58,278 bases of DNA from Betaproteobacteria bacterium (GTDB taxonomy: Bacteria; Pseudomonadota; Gammaproteobacteria; Burkholderiales; Rhodocyclaceae): contig WQYQ01000022.1 in NCBI GenBank assembly GCA_009781175.1, forward strand, positions 1 through 58,278. Direction: 5' to 3'. Below the pieces are notes generated by a model. That model did no database searches, had not been told where the DNA came from, and saw nothing but the letters and a program-made list of their open reading frames with translations. Every line of letters begins with the position of its first letter. Positions within the stretch are counted from its first letter, which is position 1. A program made the translations under genes and the position numbers. Of the stretch, positions 27,908 through 37,232 are shown piece after piece.

Positions 27908-28091
27908 AGATATTCGGCCCCACAGTGTGATGGTGCATTGTTGAGTTTTGCGCAGGAGAAAAACACGATGGGAAAGCGTATCCACGACTGCGCCGAAAAA
28001 CATCCATATCAGTCACCCGCCAAGCCAAGGTGTTTCTGGGAGCACCCAAGCAGAATTGACGCAGCAATTCGACGCGTATCCGGGCCAGAGT
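27908..28091. other. Gap between rne terminator and accessory operon
   Basis: No recognisable gene. A short plus-strand frame from 27968, preceded by CAGGAG, encodes an unfamiliar 57-residue peptide that runs into the permease 3' end. It may be the remnant of whatever followed rne before the accessory block was inserted. Confidence 0.3.
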
Positions 28092-29420
28092 TCAGCCATA
28101 CACCCGAAAAGGCAGCAGTACGAGCAAGTAGATGTAGGTAACCACCATCCCAAGCGTGCAGAACCGCCAGTTCGCCACGTAGCTTGTTTCGCGGCTCGAC
28201 ACATGCAGGCTCGTCGCGGCGAGAATCGAGCAGATCGAAACCGGAGAAAGCAAGTTCGCCATCACGAACATTGAAGTCCACATGAGGTACTGCAAGTAAG
28301 TCGGCCCAAGCACCGCAGCATCCACCAGCGGGAAGAATATTCCAAACAGAATCATCGGATGCACGCCGAACGTCGTGACCGCAGGCAACACACAAATAAG
28401 CAGTACACCGATCGCATACGGATTGCCGAGCCAGCTGCGGATCACATCGGGCAGATACGCCACGATGTCGAAGTGCTCGATCGTGAAGATCATCAGACTA
28501 GAGGCGGCCAGCAATAGCAATTCAGGTGCGATTGCGTCGAGGCTTTTCGGCACATTTTTCGTCACTATCTGTACCGCATTGCCACCGCAAAGCGCTAGCA
28601 CCTCGAATACGTAACCGAACACCATTGCGAAAGCAAAAGACAAGGTCAGTTTGTGCGTCGCCGCGTAGAAGATTCCCCCCGCCACCGCAACTGTAACCGC
28701 AAGCACGAGCGGTTTGATTTTGCTGGAAATGGGCCGCTTATCTACACTTTCGTCGATTTTCAGACCCGGCGTCATCGAGCCGATGGCGACAAATAGTGCC
28801 AGCGGCATGCCAAACGTCAGCACCGCCCCCGTATCGAGATGCGGAATCGCTGCGGCGATCGACGCCGACGCGACTGTCGTGGGAAGAATTAGCATCGAGG
28901 CGCAGAGTGCACGCATCGTAATCCGCGATATGCCCAGCGGATTCTTGACTTGCGGCCCACACACAGTGCCCATCACCGAGATTGCCCCCAGGCTGGTGAA
29001 CAGGGTTAGCAGCATCGTAGCGAATGCGACGCGAATCGAGTTTCCATGACCATTACGCGATTTGATCAGCCGATTACTGACGAGCGCGGATAGCCCTGAG
29101 CGCGTCAGGCTGTACCGGAACACGGAAACGCCGACCAGCAAGCACATAACGGGCGAGAAGCGGCTCATTGCCGACAGCAACAGCAAAGCATCAACCGAGT
29201 TTCCGAGCAGCAGTATGCAGATCGCGAAGATTCCGACCGCGTACCAGAGCGTCTGCTTCTTGCGGCTCTCTTTCGACAGACACAGGATCGCGATAGGAAT
29301 GCAAACGATCACCGCCAGCTTCGACGCGGATCTAGGCAGCGCCGCTGAATACGTAGTCGTCACCAGCAGGAGCAATAAGCTCACCGTCAGCGCACTTGCC
29401 TTTTGCCATCCATTTAACAT
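28092..29420 (-). CDS. Permease of the ion-transporter (IT) superfamily type
   Basis: A 442-residue integral membrane protein with roughly ten to twelve hydrophobic segments across its length. A Gly/Ser-rich re-entrant-like region (FGVHPMILFGIFFPLVDAAV, about residues 350-370) and the C-terminal ANLLSPVSICSILAATSL recall CitMHS/ArsB/DUF401-like permeases of the IT superfamily. Substrates of that group are mostly organic anions; none can be assigned. It is the last gene of the accessory operon, 18 bases after the hydrolase-fold gene, so it may move the operon's substrate or product. Confidence 0.6.
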   Translation of the reverse strand: MLNGWQKASALTVSLLLLLVTTTYSAALPRSASKLAVIVCIPIAILCLSKESRKKQTLWYAVGIFAICILLLGNSVDALLLLSAMSRFSPVMCLLVGVSVFRYSLTRSGLSALVSNRLIKSRNGHGNSIRVAFATMLLTLFTSLGAISVMGTVCGPQVKNPLGISRITMRALCASMLILPTTVASASIAAAIPHLDTGAVLTFGMPLALFVAIGSMTPGLKIDESVDKRPISSKIKPLVLAVTVAVAGGIFYAATHKLTLSFAFAMVFGYVFEVLALCGGNAVQIVTKNVPKSLDAIAPELLLLAASSLMIFTIEHFDIVAYLPDVIRSWLGNPYAIGVLLICVLPAVTTFGVHPMILFGIFFPLVDAAVLGPTYLQYLMWTSMFVMANLLSPVSICSILAATSLHVSSRETSYVANWRFCTLGMVVTYIYLLVLLPFRVYG

Positions 29421-29438
29421 GAGTGTCTTCTTATTACG

Positions 29439-30248
29439 TTAAACAGATTGCAGGAACTGCTTGAGCAGGTGTGGCTCAGTCACCATCGGATCATGCCGCG
29501 CGTCCAATTCGTGCCAGATCCAGCCCGGCTGCGCGCGGATGTCCACCTTGAGTTTTGCAAGCGGCGGGAACGAATGTGCGACGCAATCAACATAGATCCG
29601 CGGCACCCCATTACCGATCGGGTTGCGGAGAAAGAACTTCTCCTGATACGTACCAACCGGTTGCGGCGTGAGCCGTGACAAAACCCAATTCCTGTCAGCA
29701 TCGTCGGTGATATCGTAAGTGCTGATCGGCGGCGGGGGAATCGCGATACCGTTACCGTCGCGCTCGACTTGTTCAAGCCGCTTTCTTGTAATTTCCGCGG
29801 GCTGCGCGTCAAACGCAGACATACCGTTGGGAACAACCAACCCATCGAGATAGACGAGAGCGCGGAGCTGCTGCGGAATCTGGTCGGCTACGCCACTGAT
29901 GACGAGCCCGGAGAAGCCGCTGCCAACTAGCACCACGTCGCTCAAGCCTTCATACTCAATATGATTGACGATGCTAGTGACATACGTGCTCAGGTTGATA
30001 TCCTTCGACAACAGATGTTTCGCTTCGCCTACGCCCGGGCAGGTTGGTGTCGACACGTAATGCCCCGCTGCCCGCAGCTCTGTTGCAACTTTCTTCCAGC
30101 ACCAGCCGCCATACCATGCGCCGTGCACCAACACGAACGTTTTTGCCTTCGACGGCATTGGCTTTATCTGCGCATTGACGTTGCGGCCCGTTGCCAGCGC
30201 CCCTAGCGCGACGCCCAGCACACCCTTGTTGAAACTGCGTCTATCCAA
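29439..30248 (-). CDS. Tat-exported alpha/beta-hydrolase-fold protein with altered nucleophile elbow
   Basis: A 269-residue protein of the plant-esterase/EstC-like alpha/beta hydrolase family. The N terminus DRRSFNKG plus a hydrophobic stretch ending near NVNA is a Tat signal. The oxyanion region VLVHGAWYGGWCW, PTCPGVGE and the C-terminal His in ARHDPMVTEP are conserved. At the nucleophile elbow, relatives have VLVGHSYGGMV, but this protein reads VLVGSGFSGLV, placing Gly where the catalytic Ser belongs. It may be non-hydrolytic, or use another residue. It is followed by the permease at 18 bases. Confidence 0.8.
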   Translation of the reverse strand: MDRRSFNKGVLGVALGALATGRNVNAQIKPMPSKAKTFVLVHGAWYGGWCWKKVATELRAAGHYVSTPTCPGVGEAKHLLSKDINLSTYVTSIVNHIEYEGLSDVVLVGSGFSGLVISGVADQIPQQLRALVYLDGLVVPNGMSAFDAQPAEITRKRLEQVERDGNGIAIPPPPISTYDITDDADRNWVLSRLTPQPVGTYQEKFFLRNPIGNGVPRIYVDCVAHSFPPLAKLKVDIRAQPGWIWHELDARHDPMVTEPHLLKQFLQSV

Positions 30249-30414
30249 CTTTCTATCCCCTTGTTATACGGTGGTGATGCCTGAACGTCTTTTCTTTACC
30301 GCTACGCGTTGCAATATCGTCTGCCATTTTGATGACCACAAAACCGATATCCTGCACGCTTCGCGAATTGAAATAAAAACATGTCGGCATTAGCAGAGGA
30401 CATGCCGGCAAACA

Positions 30415-31494
30415 CTACGCCATACCAACGGCATGTAGTTCTGCGACCAGTGTTTCGACAAGCGCCGCGGCGCCGAGACTGCGTGAAAGCGCATGCCCCT
30501 GTCCTGCCCAATGAGCCGCGTAGCCCATTTCGCCACTGCGTCGTGCTGCGGCATGCAGTGCCTTGCCTGCGTCGTAGGCGATGGGGTAGTCGGGTATGTC
30601 AGGTCGCTTCGGGTCACGACCAAGCGCCGTAAAACGGTTTTCCACACAGCGTGCAGGACGCCCCGAAATCGCCGACGTTAATACCGTATGGCTGCCACGT
30701 TGCGTTAATGCTGCCCTGTGCGCTGCGTCAGCCGCCGACTCCGGCGTGTCGATGAATGCCGTCCCAAGCTGCGCGGCCTGTGCGCCACCTGCGAGTGCGG
30801 CAGCGATGCCAGCTCCGTTCATCACACCTCCGGCAGCCACAATAGGCCGCGTGGTGCGAGCCACAAGCGCCGACACCAATGCGAGCGTACTCAGTTCCTC
30901 GTCGTAAGCCGCCGTATCAAAGATGCCTCGGTGACCACCAGCCTCGATCCCCTGTGCAACGATTACGTCTATGCCCGCAGCCTCGATGGCAAGCGCTTCT
31001 TCGAGCGACGTTGCAGTCGCAAACAGCATACAACCTGCGTCGTGCAGTGCGTTGATGCGTTCGATCGGAGGCAAGCCAAAATGAAAGCTGACAACCGCTG
31101 GCCGTGCTTCGAGCAGCACCTCAAGCATTGCGTCATCGTCAACAAAGCTCGGGTAGATCGTGTGCAATTCTGTGGGTGCCGTCTCGCCAAAGTCGGCAAA
31201 ATACGGCGCGAGAAAGGACAACCATGCGGCCTCTTTCACGCGATCCAATTTAGGTGGCTTGTGTGCGAAGACATTGATGTTGAATGGCTGCACCGTCAGC
31301 GATCGTAATTCTCGAATCGCCGCGCGCGCGGCCTCGGCCGTCATTGCACCGATCGCAAGCGAACCGAGACCACCCGCATTGGAAACGGCAGCCGCAAGGC
31401 TGGGCGTGCCAGTCCCAGCCATTGGCGCGAGCACGATCGGGTGAGCAACACCCAGGTAGGTCAGGAAATGTTGACGTGGTACTGATATGCCCAT
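30415..31494 (-). CDS. Nitronate monooxygenase-like FMN enzyme
   Basis: A 359-residue TIM-barrel flavoprotein of the nitronate monooxygenase (2-nitropropane dioxygenase) family. The N-terminal block VLAPMAGTGTPSLAAAVSNA is motif I of class I enzymes; the AQGIEAGGHRG motif carries the active-site His, and PIVAAGGVMNG and AAQLGTAFIDTPES bind FMN phosphate. Class I members oxidise nitronates such as propionate 3-nitronate; other family members are enoyl reductases, so the substrate is open. It lies 66 bases after the FAD/NAD(P)-binding gene on the same strand. Confidence 0.87.
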   Translation of the reverse strand: MGISVPRQHFLTYLGVAHPIVLAPMAGTGTPSLAAAVSNAGGLGSLAIGAMTAEAARAAIRELRSLTVQPFNINVFAHKPPKLDRVKEAAWLSFLAPYFADFGETAPTELHTIYPSFVDDDAMLEVLLEARPAVVSFHFGLPPIERINALHDAGCMLFATATSLEEALAIEAAGIDVIVAQGIEAGGHRGIFDTAAYDEELSTLALVSALVARTTRPIVAAGGVMNGAGIAAALAGGAQAAQLGTAFIDTPESAADAAHRAALTQRGSHTVLTSAISGRPARCVENRFTALGRDPKRPDIPDYPIAYDAGKALHAAARRSGEMGYAAHWAGQGHALSRSLGAAALVETLVAELHAVGMA

Positions 31495-31560
31495 AAAAAT
31501 CCCGCCTGTTTTGAAGTGTCTGAAAAGCCGAGACCAATCGTGCTCGCGAGCGGCTGAAGT

Positions 31561-33372
31561 CTATAGCACGGGGCTAGTAGCTTGCGCTGAATGCTTCGCG
31601 CGTACCGAGTCCAATACCTGCACAACGGCTCGACCTGCATCCTGAATGAATCGCGAATTGACCATAGGTCGTGGCAGGATGTATGTATAAAAATTCGCCC
31701 CTTCCGTGGGGTTGCCTAGCACCCAGATGTTACGTAACGGCGTTCCATTGGCATCGAGCGGATGATTGTTTTCATCGATGTCGATGCCGCCCGGCGCTAT
31801 ACCACCGTTAGAGTACGCGCGGATCAAGCCAGCCCCGCACATTGAACGCAACAGTGGCGATTCGTCGAGAGTGATCGATGCTGGTTCAATTCGCGCATCG
31901 ACAAGCACGTCGGCGGCCACGATGTACTCAGAGCGTTTGAAGCGTGTATGAATGGTGAAACACCCCGTCGTATCGTCGAATACAAGCGCCGCTCCTGGGC
32001 CGCCAGCCAATTGGAGCACCCCCGCATCCATCAACGCGCACCACTCCTCAACGCGCGACATCGGAGGCCCAACGGCAATACGGTTCATGGCCGGGATGAA
32101 TTGCGACAAAAACTCGCGATAAGAGGCCGGCGTCAATCCGCTTTGCTCGATGGCGTAGCGCAGATTGTCGCGCACATCCCGGATCACATCGGTCGCCGCC
32201 TTGATTGGATCGTCAATATTGCCTCTTAACGCAGCCGCCAGATCCTCCTGCATCGAACGGATGACATGTGCGCTATAGGCTTCCATATCATTGAACTCAT
32301 CAGCATGTGGCGTCTCGAACAACTGCTTGACTGCCGCGACTTCATCGGCGCGTGGACCATTGGCGATGAGCGATGCGGTTTCCTCGCCGCGAGCCCCCCG
32401 CATCACCAAGACCATTTCCCGGATCAGCAACGGTAGCAAGTCTCTGCGGAAATCGATCTGACGTTGCCCGCATCGTTCACGTGCATGATCGACAGCCTCA
32501 CGCGTAAAGAAAACAGCTTGGTGCTGACCGTCTACACCCTTTTGATTGATGGCACGCGCACTGAACGGTATCGACGTACGCGAGAACACGTAGATCGCCG
32601 GTTCACGTCCGCTTACCACATAGCGAAGTTGCCCGTGTTTCGTACGGAAAAACGCCCCACCGCGTCCCGTGGTGAGCGCCGCCACGATGTCATTGGCACT
32701 GAGTCCCATACCACGAACGGCAACGCGTGCATGTGACTCAATGGCGTCAAGCATCTGCACTGGATAACAGCGCGGAAAATACCGCGCGAGGGGGTTACGC
32801 TCCACAGCCTTCGCAGCCCAATCCAATGTAGTCTGCTCGCGCTCATCGAGTCGATTGTGTCCGTGACCGGTACAGAGAAAGAGATAGTCGGCAGACAATG
32901 GCGCGCCACGTTCAAGCTTGACCTCGTAGCCGCCGGAACTCAAACGTTTGACTGCAACAGCACTGCAACGGTGCTCATGAACGGTGATGGACGCTGACAG
33001 CATATCGACGAAATAGCGATATGCGAAGCGCATATAGCGACCAAGCATCGTGCGAGGCAAATACGTGTTGGGATCGACGTTCGCCCATTGTGCAAGGGTT
33101 GGGCCGACCAATATCGGTCCGGCGTTTTTGACAGTCCGATCAGCGAAGATAGTAACTTGCCCGGCAACAGTATTCGAAAGCAGATAGTCCGGTTGTTCAG
33201 CCCATACTGCACCCGCCCCCCCGCCGACGGGGTCGACGAGATGGAGAACCAGATTTTCCGGTAGCGTGCCTGACAGACAATGAGCGTGCAGCCGTTCAAG
33301 AATGCCGAGCCCGCGCGGCCCAACACCAACAATAACAATAGATGAATTCCCACCTGCGTTTATCGAAAACAT
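31561..33372 (-). CDS. FAD/NAD(P)-binding protein (NAD_binding_9 type)
   Basis: A 603-residue flavoprotein-like oxidoreductase. The N-terminal dinucleotide fold IVIVGVGPRGLGILERL is at about residues 12-28, followed by VDPVGGGAG and LLSNTVAGQVTIFAD, the pattern of the FAD-NAD(P)-binding family PF13454 (E. coli YdhS-like). A second fold-like segment, RVAVRGMGLSANDIVAAL, is at about 215. The family is related to N-hydroxylating and other flavin monooxygenases, but functions are mostly unknown. AGGAG precedes the ATG. It is the first gene of the accessory operon. Confidence 0.82.
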   Translation of the reverse strand: MFSINAGGNSSIVIVGVGPRGLGILERLHAHCLSGTLPENLVLHLVDPVGGGAGAVWAEQPDYLLSNTVAGQVTIFADRTVKNAGPILVGPTLAQWANVDPNTYLPRTMLGRYMRFAYRYFVDMLSASITVHEHRCSAVAVKRLSSGGYEVKLERGAPLSADYLFLCTGHGHNRLDEREQTTLDWAAKAVERNPLARYFPRCYPVQMLDAIESHARVAVRGMGLSANDIVAALTTGRGGAFFRTKHGQLRYVVSGREPAIYVFSRTSIPFSARAINQKGVDGQHQAVFFTREAVDHARERCGQRQIDFRRDLLPLLIREMVLVMRGARGEETASLIANGPRADEVAAVKQLFETPHADEFNDMEAYSAHVIRSMQEDLAAALRGNIDDPIKAATDVIRDVRDNLRYAIEQSGLTPASYREFLSQFIPAMNRIAVGPPMSRVEEWCALMDAGVLQLAGGPGAALVFDDTTGCFTIHTRFKRSEYIVAADVLVDARIEPASITLDESPLLRSMCGAGLIRAYSNGGIAPGGIDIDENNHPLDANGTPLRNIWVLGNPTEGANFYTYILPRPMVNSRFIQDAGRAVVQVLDSVRAKHSAQATSPVL

Positions 33373-34208
33373 TGATTTACTCCTATTAAAGTGCGCCCCC
33401 TAAATATGCAATAAGATTAATTTTTGAAGTAAAAAACAGTGTTAAATGCCTATGAATTTAACAATGGTATGCAAATGTTTTTTAGAGACATATTACGAGT
33501 GCGTAAGCTTTATGTCAGAATTAAATACTCTGAATTGCGTCAGTTAGAAAATCGCCCCCGTGAGGATAATTTGCTTCGTGTGACGTCCCAGCTTTCATTC
33601 AAAGCCCTGAAAAAGCCATCATTCCGCCCGACAAAGAGATAAATTCGTAAAGAAAACGAATAATTTCATCATCTGTGTATCTGTCAAATTCTCCTGCCCT
33701 AATATTTCATAAATGTGAACGGGGATTGCACAAACCGGCTGCAAAAAGGATGAGTCGTCTTTAATCAAATATTCAGATATGACCAACGAGCTTATGAGTG
33801 AGACCGTCGCTCTTGCTCGGTAGAAACAATGTCGTCGTCTGTGAGCCCGGTACGACGCGATAAGGAAAAGCACCGGTCTGCTCTCGCAGAAATTGCGCAA
33901 CATTCATTTGAGTCACACAACCGAAGCGTTACCTATGTGAGCTTGGTGACATGAACCGGTTGGAAGCTGGCACTCGCTGGATTTCTGTGCGAATGTGTGG
34001 CGTTTTTCAGGCCCAGGCGCAGCTGTGGATACGCTCTTCCATGCGTGCTCTTTTCCGTGCAAAACTTAACAACGCACGATCACACGGTGGAACTGGAAGG
34101 AAGATTCCTGCTGTGCTTATCACAACGGCCAAAATTAACTGCTTGCCAAAAAGGCAACAGCCCCCTCTTCTTGAAACCGTTTCCTAGCGCGAAAACCACT
34201 TAAGGCTG
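33373..34208. other. AT-rich region upstream of the accessory operon
   Basis: An 836-base stretch without a convincing gene, visibly richer in A and T than its neighbours (especially 33373-33800). Open frames exist (33439-33642 plus, 33619-33903 minus) but have no good ribosome-binding site and no recognisable product. The first 100 bases should contain the promoter of the FAD-protein operon on the minus strand. A small stem TTGCC-AAAAA-GGCAA near 34144 could be a weak terminator. The base composition suggests horizontally acquired DNA. Confidence 0.45.
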
Positions 34209-34667
34209 TCACTCTCCGCCCGCATAGGCAATCAACCCGGCAACACCGGCTTCGCACAAATCGAGCACATGCGCGAACCCCGCTTCGCTGCCGTAATAAG
34301 GATCGGGCACTTCGTCAAGGCCAGTTTCGGGCGCGAATTCGAGGAACAGTTTCAGCTTGCCATGCAGGGCAATCGGGCACAGGCGCTGCATGGTCTCCAG
34401 GTGCTCGCGATCCATCGCGAGGATCAAGTCGAAACGCAGGAAATCCTCGCGCGCGAGCTTGCGCCCCCTGAGTTTCGACAGATCGTAACCGTGCCGCGCC
34501 GCGACGCGCTGCGCTCGCGGGTCGGGCGCCTCGCCAACGTGATAACCGCTCGTGCCCGCCGAATCGATGACGGCAGGAATACCCGCCAAGGCAAAATTCT
34601 TCAGCGCAACGCCTTCGGCTGTTGGCGAACGGCAGATATTTCCGGTGCAGACGAACAGAATTTTCAT
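34209..34667 (-). CDS. Low-molecular-weight protein-tyrosine phosphatase
   Basis: A 152-residue cysteine phosphatase. The P-loop FVCTGNICRSPTAEG at residues 5-19 has the catalytic Cys and Arg, and the general acid Asp is in VPDPYYG near 122. Such enzymes act on phosphotyrosine proteins such as exopolysaccharide BY-kinases, or on arginine phosphate. No kinase or capsule gene is adjacent, so it is probably a housekeeping enzyme here. Confidence 0.93.
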   Translation of the reverse strand: MKILFVCTGNICRSPTAEGVALKNFALAGIPAVIDSAGTSGYHVGEAPDPRAQRVAARHGYDLSKLRGRKLAREDFLRFDLILAMDREHLETMQRLCPIALHGKLKLFLEFAPETGLDEVPDPYYGSEAGFAHVLDLCEAGVAGLIAYAGGE

Positions 34668-34769
34668 TACTCAATACGCATCAAAATAACAGGGCATATA
34701 CGGCAAGGCCAAAGACTCATTCTAATCGTCCTGGTTCCCGATACAGACCGAAGTCATGCCTGTGAGTCA

Positions 34770-34886
34770 CCCCAACCTGAAAATTGGGGTTTCCCCGCCG
34801 CAAATAGAAGGCGCCTTCGGCGCTAGTAACACTTGTCTCGCTGACCCCGCCATGAATGATGAGGCTTGCGCTTGACTCGTGGTCAT
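34770..34886 (+). repeat. Dispersed repeat D, copy 1 (with hairpins)
   Basis: The block contains a CCCCAA/TTGGGG stem (34770-34789), a GGCGCC-TTC-GGCGC stem near 34811, and the conserved section 34832-34886 beginning CTTGTCTCGCTGACCCCGCC. Related copies occur inverted at 50209-50262 and, shorter, at 58089-58126. Its last bases supply the TGA stop codon of the neighbouring CNNM gene on the other strand. Confidence 0.65.
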
Positions 34887-36193
34887 ACAAGCTTCGGCTC
34901 TTCCTTGGGATAAATCCGCACGAGGAGGATCTTCGGGCCAATCATTTTTTTGACGACCGCATCGAAACGTTCGAATGTGATGCGTTGCCCCTCTTCGGGC
35001 AAATCGCCCAATTTTTGCAGAATCAAACCGCCGACCGAATCGACCCCGGCTTCCTCTATATCGATACCCAAGGCCCGCTCCAGGGAAAAAATCGGCAGAC
35101 TGCCTTTCCCCATCAAGGAGCCATCATCGAGCTTCAGCCAATCGTTTCCGGTTTGGCGGAATTCGTCGCGAATTTCCCCAACCAGCGCGCCGAGCAGGTT
35201 GTCGAGCGTGACGAAACCGCGCGGCCGCCCATCGTGCTGCACGACCACGGCGAAGTGCGGCGCGCCTTCACGGAAACGCCGGAACAGTTCGCTTGCGGAA
35301 AGTCCCGGCTCGACGGTCAATGCCGGCCGCACCAATTTTTCCAGGCTCCCCGGCAGTTCGTTTTTTTGCAGCGCGAAAAAAATATCCTTCAAATGGATCA
35401 CGCCCCGCACTTGCCCCGCTTTATCGAGATAGGGATAACGGCTGAAACGATGCTGGACGATGCGATCGAGATTTTCTTCAACGTTCTCAGTCGCAGACAA
35501 GACCGCGGCTTCGCTGAACGGGCGCATCAAATCCGCCACATCGAGTTCCCGGAAATCCAGAGCCTGGGCGAGCACGCGCCAATCGTCGCGGGTGTAATGC
35601 CGGTCCGCTTTGGACGTGCGCAGAATCAGCTTCAGCTCATCCGCCGAATAATGGCTGTCGAGCCCGTGCGCCATATCGAGCCCGAGCTTGTGCAAGATCC
35701 AATTGGCGCTGTGGTTCAGAATCCAGATTGCCGGATACATCACCCAGTAGAACGCGTAAAGCGGCGCCGCGGTCCATAAACCCGCCGTTTCCGCCATGCG
35801 GATCGCGATCGATTTCGGCGCAAGTTCCCCGACCACTATGTGCAAATAGGAAATGAAGAAAAAAGCCGTCGAAAACGCGATCGCATGCACCGTTTGTTCA
35901 TTCGCTATGCCAAGCGAGGCCAGCAAGGGGCGCAGCAAATCCGCGAACGCCGGCTCGCCGATCCATCCCAGCCCCAGGGACGCCAGCGTGATGCCCAATT
36001 GGCAAGCGGAAAGGTAGGCATCGAGATCCCGATGCACCTTGAGCAGGATTCGTCCGCGCCAGCCGTGCATCTTGGCGATCGACTTGACGTGCGTCGACCG
36101 GAGTTTGACGAGACCGAACTCCGCCGCGACGAAAAATCCGTTCAGCAGAACGAGCAGAAACGCGGCGACGATCAGCAGGAGACTACTACCCAT
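34883..36193 (-). CDS. CNNM/CorC-like membrane protein with CBS domains (HlyC/CorC family)
   Basis: A 436-residue inner-membrane protein. An N-terminal DUF21 transmembrane domain with about four helices spans residues 5-165. Two CBS domains (about 205-325) and a C-terminal CorC_HlyC transporter-associated domain (about 340-430) follow. The family is implicated in Mg2+/Co2+ efflux or homeostasis; the hemolysin name is historical. Its stop codon is contained in dispersed repeat D, so the last residues may have been altered by the repeat. Confidence 0.9.
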   Translation of the reverse strand: MGSSLLLIVAAFLLVLLNGFFVAAEFGLVKLRSTHVKSIAKMHGWRGRILLKVHRDLDAYLSACQLGITLASLGLGWIGEPAFADLLRPLLASLGIANEQTVHAIAFSTAFFFISYLHIVVGELAPKSIAIRMAETAGLWTAAPLYAFYWVMYPAIWILNHSANWILHKLGLDMAHGLDSHYSADELKLILRTSKADRHYTRDDWRVLAQALDFRELDVADLMRPFSEAAVLSATENVEENLDRIVQHRFSRYPYLDKAGQVRGVIHLKDIFFALQKNELPGSLEKLVRPALTVEPGLSASELFRRFREGAPHFAVVVQHDGRPRGFVTLDNLLGALVGEIRDEFRQTGNDWLKLDDGSLMGKGSLPIFSLERALGIDIEEAGVDSVGGLILQKLGDLPEEGQRITFERFDAVVKKMIGPKILLVRIYPKEEPKLV

Positions 36194-36264
36194 ATGCGGG
36201 ACGGCGGGAAGTCCCGTTCCTTTCCTTGAGTGAACGATCCCGCATTCTGTCGTATTGGGCGGAT

Positions 36265-37227
36265 TTATTCTCCGGTCATCCGCCCCTGGCCGACAGTTTC
36301 AAGCTGTTCGGCCTCCTCCGAACTACTCAATTGACGAACCTTGAAACCTTTCCGCATCAGCAGCTCGGGAATCGAATTCCGCCCCACCAGGTGCCCGCCG
36401 CCAACCACCACAAAAACCGGCTCGCCCTCACGCGCCAGCCCGGCAATCGATTCGCTCATGCGACGATTGCGGCGCTCGAACAATTCCTTGAACCAGCGTG
36501 CGCTCGCAGGGTCGGCTTCCTCCGTTTTACTCAGTACCTCGCTCAAACGCTTGGCATCACCGGCTTGCCATGCGGAAACCAGTTCTTCGAGCATGGTTTT
36601 CAGAGAGCCGTCGTTCGCCGCCTTCATCGTGCTGCGCAAACTGCTCAGCGCTTCGCGCGGACTCCCCGCATTCAAGGCTTTGAGTTGCTGCGCGACGGTT
36701 TCCAGCTCGACCAGCCGCTTGCCGCCACGCTGCGCCTGAGCAATAAAATAAAGATCGGTCCCATACGCCGGCGACAAACCGGCCTGCCCCGCGACCGCCA
36801 GCGACACCATCAGATTGGCAAGCGTAGGCGAAAGGCTCTCGAGCGCCGTCTCCGGCATTTGCAAGGGTTCGAGCTGACGCAGCAAACGCTTCCACTCCGC
36901 CTTGCTCAACACTGCCTTCAAACACCCTCTGCCTGGGCTGTCACGCAACAAGGCGTCGCCGACATCCGGGCGCGTCGCATCGATCTCAACCACCAACACC
37001 GCCGCTTTGGAGAAACGCGCCGCCACTGCCTCCGGCAACGGGAAACACTCGGGCCGGCATACATGGATCGAGCCATAAAGCCAGACCGGCGCCGCGCCGC
37101 CCGTCACCTCCCACAACAATAAAGAGCCGGCCTGCGCCGGCCAGCAGAAGAATCCAGCGAACGCCAACAAGCAAGCGCCTATGCGTCCCCGCCAGGCACT
37201 AAAATTACGCCTTCGAATCACACTCAC
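36265..37227 (-). CDS. TraB/GumN family protein
   Basis: A 320-residue secreted or periplasmic protein with a signal peptide ending near PAQA (about residue 33). The family hallmarks are [16 protein letters not shown] at about residue 50 and the C-terminal [18 protein letters not shown]. TraB/GumN proteins resemble the Tiki metalloprotease fold, with Gly-x-His pairs as candidate metal ligands; GSIH and GGGH are both present. The substrate is unknown. It is transcribed away from miaA. Confidence 0.86.
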   Translation of the reverse strand: MSVIRRRNFSAWRGRIGACLLAFAGFFCWPAQAGSLLLWEVTGGAAPVWLYGSIHVCRPECFPLPEAVAARFSKAAVLVVEIDATRPDVGDALLRDSPGRGCLKAVLSKAEWKRLLRQLEPLQMPETALESLSPTLANLMVSLAVAGQAGLSPAYGTDLYFIAQAQRGGKRLVELETVAQQLKALNAGSPREALSSLRSTMKAANDGSLKTMLEELVSAWQAGDAKRLSEVLSKTEEADPASARWFKELFERRNRRMSESIAGLAREGEPVFVVVGGGHLVGRNSIPELLMRKGFKVRQLSSSEEAEQLETVGQGRMTGE

Positions 37228-37232
37228 CTCCG

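Noticed and set aside
33439..33642. Plus-strand 67-codon frame in AT-rich DNA
   Set aside because: Begins at GTG without a ribosome-binding site and encodes an unfamiliar basic peptide.
33619..33903. Minus-strand 94-codon frame in AT-rich DNA
   Set aside because: No ribosome-binding site, no recognisable similarity; kept only as part of the description of the gap. A degraded gene cannot be excluded.
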